Both the position numbers and the translations under genes were made by a program. DNA of 64,000 nt from positions 434,001 through 498,000 of the forward strand of contig JAGPNK010000003.1 in assembly GCA_020746835.1 (NCBI GenBank), in the 5' to 3' direction. Below are positions 24,083 through 33,358 of the stretch, piece after piece (position 1 is the first letter of the stretch; the number at the start of each line of letters is the position of its first letter). A model generated the notes under the pieces. The model searched no databases. It was not told the origin of the DNA and saw only the letters and a program-made list of their open reading frames with translations. The DNA comes from Stachybotrys elegans. Taxonomy: Eukaryota; Ascomycota; Sordariomycetes; Hypocreales; Stachybotryaceae.

Positions 24083-26947
24083 ATGGAGGTCGTGGGTGCG
24101 GTGGCAAGTTTCATTGCTATCGGCCAGGCCATCGCCGTCATCCCCAAGTTTGTTCAATTTGTTCGCGATGTGTCGGACCCCAGCAAGGAGCTATTGGAGC
24201 TGGTCAAGGAGGTAAGCTGGATGCAACGCTTGGCTTAGGTTCCCCGCGCTGACAACACCTGCGTCCACAGCTTGAGCGATTGCAGCAGTACCACTATTTC
24301 ACCTCGGAAGCCATAGGTGCATTCTCTAACGCAGATTTGGCGAACGGATCTCTGCCCGACGTTCCAATACCGCCCTATATCAAGATGATCTGGCAGGACA
24401 TGGTTGATTTGATGCATCAGCTTGAAGAGCATCTTGTCGGCTACGGAGAGGGTCAGAAATTATCTACGACCAAGCGAATCCGTCAGATGAAATGGCTTCA
24501 AACACCCAAGGACACCAAACGACTTCAAGAACGTTGTGCCAAGATTACTCGAGAGCTTGAGGGCGCGATGACGATTTATGCTCTCAGCGTTCAAAAGTGA
24601 GCAGAAATATCTCTTCAACCCTACTGATGCGAGCTGACCGCATCACAGAGCGCATTATGAGATTACTGTGTCTGCTATTTCCTCAGCCAGACGTTCCACG
24701 CTCTCTGTGGTAGATTCTTCGGAACCCATGCTAGCAGAAGCACCCGGCATCAACCCTCGAAATGAGTTGCAAGCAAAGCCCTGCAAGCCGGACGATACGT
24801 CCGAGACACAGACACCTGACCGTATCCCAACGCAGCCGGTTCGGCGCAACTTGGTCAGGGAAACCATACGGTCCAAGTGTGAATGCTGTTGTCATTCTCC
24901 AAGGCTGACAACAAATCCCTTAAGCTTGGCTGGCTTTTTCATCAACGCATTAGGCTTTTCAATCGGAAGAGTCAGAAGAGCCTCACCATTCTGTACAGTC
25001 TGTTATTGCTCTCGGAAAGCTTTTAGCAGTCAGCTGCGCTGTCGGATACCTCTTCTGTTGTCAAAAGGGGTTATGTGGAAGCCAAACTCACGTTCGGACC
25101 GTGCATCAATGTATCGATGTCATTGCGGCCCTTGATTATAATCCAGTTAGAAGATGACTGCATATCTGCAATCCTCGATTACGACATACTGAAGCGCGAG
25201 GGTGGAATTCGATGGTGGACAGCCCATTATGGCCTCTCCATCACCGACATGGTACTCGGTTCAATTAGCATTCTTGAGGTAAGCGTGGCCTCTTGTTTTG
25301 GACACTGTCGCTCGAGTCTAATACACGTGGCAAGCTTCTCATGACATCATTTCGTTACTGGCCATTACTCCTCCAGGAAATTGACAGCATCGTGGACATG
25401 ATATATGCTTCTCATAATGAGGATGTCAAAAGGTGAGTGAATCGTATGTTAGACGGCACATCGCTAAAATATCATGCGGGCTGATTGGGTGGTGCTGTCG
25501 AGACCATTTAACATGCGGAGATCTTCGTGACGATGAGTATTATCTTTTCAACAAACTCAAGGCGGCCTCCATCCATGATGGCGAGGATGACCTACAGTGG
25601 GATATTTTCAACCTAATACGCAATAAGGACGATCTTTCCGAGATTATGGAGCACATGGGGAGTGATCTGGTCAGCTTGTCCACCCCCTCTAGCGATGGTC
25701 TCCTTCACGCGGCATGCGCTATCAATAACTCAGCCGCCGCTAAGACACTACTGTTGTGTGGAGCAGACAAGAATTTGAGGAACTTGTCTGGCCAAACACC
25801 CCTCCATATCGCCTGCAAGAATGGCTCCCTTGATTGTGTGAAGCTGCTTTTGAGCGTAGGAGGATGTCTGTTGGATACTGTTGATTCTTTGGGTACGCCC
25901 CTGATCCACGCAGCGATGCGAGCTGCCGATCATTTCCGAGATACGACGCTCTTATTACTATCACAAGGGCTATCGTTACACGCACGTACATCTACCGGTG
26001 AATCGATTGCCCACAACTTGTACTTGGTAGATCCCACGACAGTGAGGGCCCGGGTAGCATTTCTCGTTGACAATGGTGCTGCTGATCTATTGGACTCTAC
26101 TTGTTCAACTGGGGAGACACCAATCTATGAGGCAATAGTGAGCAATGGGGGTCCCTTCCTAGCAGCTCTGCTTGAGTTTGGTGCGAGCCCGAGCAAGCCG
26201 AGCATACCTGGTGAGGATAACATCTTGATCACATTGGCCATTTATGGTCACTGGCATCTTCTGGCCGCCGCCGTCAATGCACGGATCTCGGGTATAGATA
26301 TCCGATCTCGGGGTACTCCCTATCGTCAGACACCACTATCAGCATGGAGATATGAGCAGAAGAGATGCCTGGAAGATTCAAAAGAAAAATATGGTCTAAC
26401 AAGGGTCAAACATCGAATGTTGCCGGACCCAGAGAAAGACCTAATGTCCCTAGGCGACAGGAGGATGCTCAGCCACATGCCTGGTTCGCAATCTGAAATC
26501 ACGTTTGGGGAGCTTCTGGCCGATATCCGTGATCGAGAAATACAACACGAGGCTGCGAGGTTGGAGGATATTATACGGTTGATTCAACTTGGCCAAACGA
26601 CCAGCGCACGCGAAAATCTCCAGGAAATCCGCGCGCGGAAACTCGAAGCAGGCATACTCGAGGAGGCCGAGACGTTCCGCGTTGTCGATCTTCAACTACA
26701 AGATGACATGGCGGAGCCTGCTATCGAGTCTCTCGAGGAGTTCATTGAAGTTTCTCGCGCACGGTTGGCGGTCCATCCATTCTGCGAGGAACAGAACGAT
26801 CCGATTTACTACCAGGATCACCGCCGTACATGTGAAAACTGTCGCGACCCCAACGAATTATTATGCGACACGGAGAGTGACACAGACGAGAGCGATATTG
26901 AACCTGAGGATGAAAGCGAGAATGAGTCGGACGATGAAAGCGATTAG
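24083..26947 (+). CDS. HeLo-like N-terminal domain plus ankyrin repeats
   Basis: Candidate sensor/adaptor protein of the fungal STAND-associated type. Exons I can place: 24083-24211, 24271-24596, a third from 24649, then 25377-25432 after a 98-nt intron, and a long frame to 26947. The N terminus MEVVGAVASFIAIGQAI and the following helices match the fungal N-terminal domain often fused to STAND or ankyrin proteins. A Cys cluster CECCCH follows. Ankyrin repeats are clear from about 25690 to 26200 (GQTPLHIACKNGSLDCVKLL, GETPIYEAIV and others). The C terminus is a coiled coil and an acidic Ser/Asp/Glu tail. The middle (about 24970-25530) does not join cleanly: the frame must change near 25020 and again near 25433, and no phase-matching acceptor was found. 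The gene may have unusual introns or be frameshifted. Confidence 0.6.
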
Positions 26948-26979
26948 GATGAATGGAGAACGTCCGCCGCTGTTGTTCC

Positions 26980-27490
26980 ACCCTCTGGCAAGACATGGTT
27001 GATTTAATGCATTAGCTTAAAGAGCATCTTGCTAGCTACAAAGATAGTCAGAAACTATCCACAACCAAGCAAATCTGCTAGATGAAATGGATTCAAATAG
27101 AGTATTTATGTTCGCACAGTGAATTTGGATAAAGGCACAGCAGCAGGGGTCAAATTGATATTCGCATAGTAGCAGGGGTCAAATTGATATTTGTACAGTA
27201 TGCTGGGGTGGCCTGTAACAATCCATGGGTATTCTAGGTTTCTGGTGGCCGCGATCCTGACCTCTCTGCTGGCAGCCCTAATGATGACCTCCGCTAGCAG
27301 CTATGATTCTGACCTTTGCTTAGCCCTCTCCCTACTTTACTGTGTAAATATTAATTTGAGCCCTGTTACTATGTAAATATCAATTTTATCCCTGCTACTG
27401 TTCCTTTATCCAAAGTTACTGTGTGAATATCAATACTTATTCAAATACCTAAAGATACCAAACGACTTCATTATTGCGACTGGAAGCGAT
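26980..27490 (+). pseudogene. Decayed duplicate of an exon of the upstream gene
   Basis: 26990-27090 (GACATGGTTGATTTAATGCA...) and 27448-27470 (CTAAAGATACCAAACGACTTC) together match exon 2 of the HeLo-like/ankyrin gene (about 24395-24530). Changes are largely C-to-T and G-to-A (CATCAG to CATTAG, CTTGAAG to CTTAAAG) and create stops. The copy is split by a 339-bp MITE. It is a tandem partial gene duplication that has been mutated in a RIP-like way. Confidence 0.75.
27091..27447. mobile_element. Mutator-like MITE with 9-bp target duplication
   Basis: The 339-bp insert 27100-27438 is flanked by the exact 9-bp direct repeat ATTCAAATA (27091-27099 and 27439-27447). Its ends form terminal inverted repeats of about 100 bp: the left arm contains TTTGGATAAAGGCACAGCAG and GGGGTCAAATTGATATT, and the right arm gives the same on the opposite strand with few changes. 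Each arm carries two or three copies of a roughly 36-bp sub-repeat (GCAGGGGTCAAATTGATATT-like). The centre is non-coding. Nine-bp duplications and long inverted repeats are typical of the Mutator superfamily. Confidence 0.82.
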
Positions 27491-27570
27491 GGAGGACAGA
27501 TACATCCAAAACCAGTTAGAGAATATGTGAGTACCGCTGGTAGCGGCGGTCAAAATAGAGAACGGATGCT

Positions 27571-27841
27571 TGCTGAAAGCAGTTAAGATAGACAACGGAT
27601 ACCAGCTGAAAGCCTCTCGGCTACTCATTCCACAGCTGAAAATACGTCAAACCATCGTTGTCATCTTGGCAGCAAGCATTAGGCAATGGCGATCACTTGA
27701 GGTATTTGCTGAAAGCGGTTAAGATGGACAACAGATACCAGCTGAAAGCCTCTCGGCTATTCATTCAACAGCTGAAAATACGTCAAAACGTCGTCACCTG
27801 GACAGCAAGCATTAGGCAATGGCGATCACTTACGGTATTAA
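27571..27841 (+). repeat. 136-bp tandem duplication
   Basis: 27571-27706 is repeated at 27707-27841 with about 90% identity. Both begin TGCTGAAAGC and contain ATACCAGCTGAAAGCCTCTC and AAGCATTAGGCAATGGCGAT. No clear reading frame; it may derive from decayed ankyrin-gene sequence or be satellite-like. Confidence 0.8.
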
Positions 27842-28173
27842 ACACTAGTCAGACGCGGCCCGAGGCGATCGTGCGGGCAGCCGTCCCACCCACACCGCAT
27901 TCCTCAGACCAACATTGGAACGGAGCCTCCAAAAAGTAGCCGAAGTGATGTCAACGGGTACCATCAGCGGCGTAGATCAGGACCTTGCAAGACGGCAGAG
28001 TGCAGCTGAAGACGGAGCGAGGACCGCTGCAGTCAGCAATCGCGAGACATGATACGGAGTGCTAGGTATATATATTCGATTGTCCGCGCCCCTTACGCTG
28101 TACTCTGAATCTCCTCCTATTCCGCAAACTACACCTTGAGAGTTTCCTTCTACTATTTTACACAACCGTCGCT

Positions 28174-28824
28174 ATGGGAGGGGCCAGTGCTACTTCCGCG
28201 GCTATCAGCAGCCAAAACGGTGTCGTGAGCCGCATGCTCGACAATCTCAATGTACTCCATGGACCACCTGTTAAGGTAAGCATAGAGGCAACTTCTGCTC
28301 AGATATATATTGATATATAGCAGGCTACTGGAAACGCAGATCAAGATGCCCAGATCTTACGCGAACGTCTCTTAGCGTTCAACAAGGCCCGCTTCTTCGA
28401 CGAATTCTCGTACCATTACCGCAAAAATCAAAGCCGTCCTGAATATTGCGAAAACCAAGCCGAGGTCATCGGAAAAGACGGGTTTGCCAGCTTCCCTATA
28501 GAAGAAGTGAATCAGGTTCGCTACTATGTTGAAAACCGGATTCTTGGGGGATCGTCTCTTTCTAGAGAAGACAAAGACCAATTCAAGGACGACGTCGTTG
28601 AGATGGTTGAATCTCTCATAATGTCTGATCACAAAGGCTGGCAGTCAGATGAGTTTGTACGCACATATGGCAAGCTGAATTCTTCAGGCGGCATGAGCAA
28701 ACTGAGAGTTGAAGGCATGATTATCTGGGACGTGATTGACGCGCCAGACCCTTCGGGAGCAAATCCATCCTCTCAGCGTCTTATGGTCTTGAATTATGTA
28801 GGCGTTGGATACCCTCGAAAGTGA
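28174..28824 (+). CDS. Hypothetical protein
   Basis: Two exons, 28174-28275 and 28321-28824 (45-nt intron, GTAAGC donor), 201 residues, starting MGGASATSAAISSQNGVVSR. Mostly helical and charged, with segments such as ILRERLLAFNKARFFDEFSY, EEVNQVRYYVENRILGGSSL and DDVVEMVESLIMSDHKGWQS, and a Pro/Gly-rich C terminus. The Gly-Gly N terminus could be N-myristoylated, though the following residues are not a strong match. No signal peptide, membrane span or known family. The frame, splice sites and composition support a real gene. Its last 31 bases overlap the end of the broken kinase-like gene on the other strand. Confidence 0.65.
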
Positions 28825-29583
28825 TATCTATTTAATAGATCACTACTATTTATGATAGTTTCCCCGTATTCTGCTGCCCAACTGAACTGTGTCCACGAAG
28901 CTAGTTTTTTGTAGATGTTCACAGCTTGAGCAACGGTTCGATCTCGCATCTGCTCACCCATGGTAGACCACGCTTCTGCGATGGCCACGCCCTCCATGCG
29001 ACTCGTGACAAGGCAATACCGGCTATTGTGCTCTTCGTGATGGATGACTGTTGGCACTTCGAAGGATGTCGGGCGTCTCTGGTGGATGAAGCGCAGAGTC
29101 GTATGTTTCCCTGTTGTGTATCGGTACTCCATGACGCCGACTTTGCAAAAGGCCTCGGCAATCCACCAGACCGCTGAGTTATCGCCAGCGTCATGGACAA
29201 GTTCGATGCCGCTCTCAGCAGACAGAGGTCGGCATCGTACGACAGACAATTCGAGGGCGGAAACGGCGAAGAAGGCGCCACGGCCATCTCTCCAAGAAGA
29301 AGCTGAAGGGCCGAAGGTGAAAAGTGGCATGAGAGGAGGATTGGCTCTTCAATGGCCCACCGATTCTCATCGATCTCTTGGATAGACGCCCGGACAGAAA
29401 CAAGACCGTTGCTCTTTGAACTTCGAGCGCTGCGGCGCCTAAATCTTTTTGGGGAGCATCGAGGTCGAATGCCAACTCTGTCCTGTGGCCGGGGGACGAG
29501 GTGGGTTTGGCTTGCCACAAGAACGAGAAGCGATCGAACATGAACTTTTCCGCTTCCGAATGGCACGGTGGGGTTGAAGCCAT
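28794..29583 (-). pseudogene. Broken phosphotransferase (APH/kinase-like) gene
   Basis: Minus-strand remnants in different frames. The first, from ATG at 29583, reads MASTPPCHSEAEKFMFDRFS. A second, ending at 28794, reads VWWIAEAFCKVGVMEYRYTT, ... PTVIHHEEHNSRYCLVTSRMEG, ... EAWSTMGEQMRDRTV. The latter resembles the N-lobe and hinge of fungal aminoglycoside-phosphotransferase-like kinases (L-V-M-x-R-x-x-G, then D/E-A-W). The catalytic H-G-D and Mg-binding D-x-D regions that should follow are absent; the frame stops after RYHFRGYPTPT. An intron could reconcile the frames, but the loss of the C-lobe indicates a pseudogene. Family assignment is moderate. Confidence 0.45.
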
Positions 29584-30910
29584 GCACGAGGTGCGTAGCT
29601 GAAAGGGTCAGAAGCGGCTATGAGCCAAAGTTGCCGCTGTCACGAGTCCAACTGTGGAGGCACGCGTGTCAGGAATCGTCCGCTATAGCAGCGACATCCG
29701 ATGCTCCTGACGCGCGAGGCCTGATCCTGCTCCCTTTTCTTCCCTCGCGCAATTGGACATTCAGTATGTATACAGATTGATGCGATTGAGACTCGCAGAT
29801 CTAGAAGTGGCTGTTCAAACCCCAGGAATGGCGTCCGCATCAGGCAGGGGCCCAAAAGATAGACCCCCATCAAAAGCTGAAGCTGTAGCGCTTGTTGCCA
29901 ATCAATGCATCCTTGGCCAACTACGTTTGGCTGCAGCGGCACCTCCACACTTTCCGTATCGTGGACATGTACAGCCTTCGGGATCGGATTGGTGTTATTC
30001 CTCAGGACCCTACCCGCTTCGACGACACACCATAATGAACAACGTACGATATGGTAAGACGACAGCATCGGACGAGGACGGGACTGCTTCCGCGGTGGGA
30101 ACATAGTTGGCCACGCGCTGCGGAAGCAACTTGTGACTACCGACACTAGAAACAAGGACCTCGCGAGAAAGCAAGCATAAATGAACAACCCAAACGACAT
30201 ACGAGAAGCGGTGTCTATGTCTCTTCGCCACACCTTGCTGCATTATGAGAATAAGAGTCACTACCTTTCCTCTAGGTTAACTGTTGAGTTTCGTTGAGCA
30301 CCTGACTTAGATCCTACGGCCACAATGGTCCCGGTTTCGAAACCAGCCTCTGTGACCTCGATTATGAAATGGACAGATGTTCAGCTTGTATCATCCAAGC
30401 CTTCAGTCTCATGCGGGTTAGGTGAGAGAGGTGCGGAAGGTTGTGATCAACGCCAACAGACAGCCCTTGGACCAATCGACAGTCCTGTCATGTGCCCTTG
30501 CAGAGCTGTCCTCGCGCATCCATGTACATGCGGCAACCCTGATGATCCCTCGGCGAATAAGCCGTAATGGGCAACTCTCTGCGACTCCTGGCCAGGGTTT
30601 CGGGCTTTCTGATTATTCGCAAACATATGCCTCTTCGAACAAAGTTCTACAGGAGGTCGACGATCCATTGCTAAGATGAGAATGCCTCGCTATGCCACCT
30701 CCTTGCCTCATTCCACTCTGCCGTCTGAGAGGTGCATGATCATGCATGGAGCATAGCTCTGTAGATGATCCACGCAACGCCGCAGTGATTCTTGTGTGAA
30801 CACGGCTCTATGTAGTAGCTGATCCATGGCCCGAAGCGTCAGACCAACATGGTCCACGTTCCACCATCAGGTTGTTCTTGACGGGGTTCGAGTACGCTGG
30901 ACAGTACAAG
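29584..30910. other. Region without a supported gene
   Basis: Several frames of 80-200 codons on both strands overlap one another and show no family features; they may be eroded gene fragments. No RNA gene or repeat recognised. Confidence 0.35.
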
Positions 30911-32706
30911 TTACCATCTTCGCCTCCACCTCACAACCATATCCCGATCCGGCTGCAGCACGCCTATACCCGAGTACGCCATGTCGCTCTGGGCCGGTCG
31001 ATCGGAGCCCGAGCCGTCCAGAAGAGTCCACCTGACAAACTCCATGTCAAATCGGTCCACGAGGATCGCCATCATGGTGAAGATTTCGTTTCTGGCAAAA
31101 TGGCGTCCTGGACAAATTGGCACACCGCCGCCTATCCGGAGATGTTAGGTGTGTTCAGGAGAAATTTGGGAGGGGGCATGGAATCAAGAATTTCAGTTTT
31201 CAGTTGGCAACGTACCGAATGGGAAGAAGTGGCCTGGGTTGGCCGCCATCACGAATTCTCGTCTGACTTGGCCCTCTTCCTCTACGTACTTTATGTGACG
31301 CTCAGCCCAGAACTCATCAGCGGGGTGACTCGGCGAGCCCCAAATTGCCTCGTCCGTCTGGGAGAGATGCGTATACGCGTGAATCGTCGACCCCTCGTCG
31401 ATGTAAACGCCGCTGAGTGTCACAGGCTTTTCCACCACGCGCATAATCACCATGCTCATCCGCAGGCGCAGAACCTCGGTGAACGCGGATTGTAGCAGAG
31501 GGAGGCTTAGCACTTTCTGGTTGTCTAGTGAGCGCTTGCCTGTCGTTGCGTCAGTGGTGAATGCCGTCGCGACCTCTTCGCGGAGCGCCTTTAGTAGCTG
31601 GGGATCGTTGTTGATCTCCATGATAATCCATGCCACGACGGGGATCGTATTGGAGTTTTGCCTGGCATCCAGTCAGCTTACAGTTCATACTTCTTGTCAG
31701 AGAAATTCTCAGCCAAACAGCAACGTTCCCAGCGCGCCGGCAACAGTCTTGGGTCGAAACTTTGCATCCGAAAGCCACTTGACCAACTCGCGCGTGATGC
31801 GAGCTCCGAAATGAGGCTCCCAGTTCGCTTCAGCACCAGATGCCTGCCAGTCAAAATTCTCCATGCCATCCGCTATATACTTCTCAAAAGCGGCTAGATA
31901 GCGATCTGAAGCTTTGTACGGCGCGGGATACACCCACTCCGGGAACCCCCAGACTAATTTGGAGGCATGGTCGTCGTAGGTCCAGAATATATCCAGAAAA
32001 TCCTTATTCAGCGCGAAGAGCCTGGGCCCAAATAGCGTCGTGATGGCGCATTTTGTGAAGTCCCGCTTCGTGAGCTCGTTGACGCTGAGTGTCGTCCACT
32101 GCCCCTCTGGGAAGCTCTCCATGACGAGGGAAAACTGCCTGGCGAATTCCTCAACCACAGGCTGGAGCTGACTGTGGCGGCTCAAGTAGTCGTACAGAAC
32201 ATGGTACTTGGACGCCCAGTACCGCTCATTTCCCGGCATCAGGTCAGCGCTGCCCTTCAACCCCGTCTTGTCGTTGGCGAAGCGCTGGATCTCGTCATCC
32301 GACATCCGGTAGAGCTTGGGAAACCCAATCTGCAGCATGATGCCATTGTACGTGAGTTCGCGAGATGAGAAGATGGCTTGGTAGTTCTTCAGCCCAGTGA
32401 CTACGTATACACGGTTCCAACCAAGGTGGAATTTGACCACCGGGGCTCGCTGGAGAGCGGCTCTATCCAGAGCACAAGTCTTAGCAAGCACCCTTCTCAT
32501 AAGTATGTATAGTATTCGAGGACAAACCTGACGCGACTCATAAACTTGGCATTATTGAGTATGAACTGCAACGTGTTGAAGACTGTTGGTACTGGATCGC
32601 GAAGGTTTAGAGGCGCAACACCTCTCTGATTCCGGGGTCGTCCAGCAAGATAGACAACGATCGCTGGAATTAAGAGCGCTGCCAGAAGTACCAAAAAGTC
32701 TGTCAT
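30911..32706 (-). CDS. Cytochrome P450 monooxygenase
   Basis: Membrane-anchored heme-thiolate oxidase. Minus-strand exons: 32706-32528, 32462-31719, 31661-31216 and 31131-30911 (introns 65, 57, 84 nt), about 529 residues. N-terminal anchor MTDFLVLLAALLIPAIVVYL; an alternative Met at 32733 adds nine residues. Landmarks: FMSRVRAALQRAPVVKFHLG near residue 60, an I-helix region QNSNTIPVVAW instead of A-G-x-D/E-T, the E-x-x-R motif (TEVLRLR, Glu370/Arg373), and the heme loop FGGGVPICPGRHFA with Cys463. The position two before Cys is Pro, not Arg. The Asn-Ser-Asn-Thr I-helix and GGG-x-x-x-CPGRHFA loop resemble CYP7/CYP8-like fungal P450s. The substrate is unknown. Intron 1 was chosen because it restores the conserved block. 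It lies 5 kb from the UstYa/repeat-precursor pair, but membership of that locus is speculative. Confidence 0.9.
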
Positions 32707-33358
32707 TGCAAAGAAGGAGAATGTAGCCGCCACTTACATGACGGGTTATTTGCACTGTTGTGAAATGTCCGAGTCACTGGAGTGATCAAGTGTGAGGGGT
32801 AAAGCCCATAAAAGCGTGTCCAAAGACCCAATGTAACTGATAAGCAACATGCAATGGCTGACCACCATGCGCGCTGCGCACATTGACAGTCAGGGTCTTC
32901 ATAGCTGCGGTGATGCACCTACATATGTAGATCCAATGACATCCTCGAAGAGGGCCAATGGGAGAAATCCGGTCTTACTTGGGTACGTCATTGGTGTATA
33001 CGAGAACAAAGAGACAGTGCAGACATCTAGGCCTAGTTACCTAGTGGCTCACGAAGAATAGTCTTCCGCAGGAAGTAATATTGGCATAATGAGCCTATAC
33101 TGTATTTAAATAATGTTGTAACTAGCCACCACGCCATATGTTGTCAACCGAGTCCAGCATGTCTCAGAGGACAGCATCAAACGGCCTGGGAAGCATGAAC
33201 CGACGCATCCGTCAAGGTCCAGAACGGTAATTTCTGTCTCAGTCACTCCGTGTTGAACCCCCGCGCAAACAACCTTTCGCCCAACCTCATGTGCAACAAG
33301 GCCACAGGCAGGTGTTGAACGTGCCGCGCACATCTTGCTACACAGCCTGCTAGTCCCC
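32707..33358. other. Intergenic, P450 promoter side
   Basis: Between the P450 start and the 3' end of the ATPase gene, both on the minus strand. No feature recognised. Confidence 0.4.

Noticed and set aside
29640..30233. 197-codon minus-strand frame and overlapping plus frame
   Set aside because: Neither shows domain features, codon bias or splice structure; they overlap each other.
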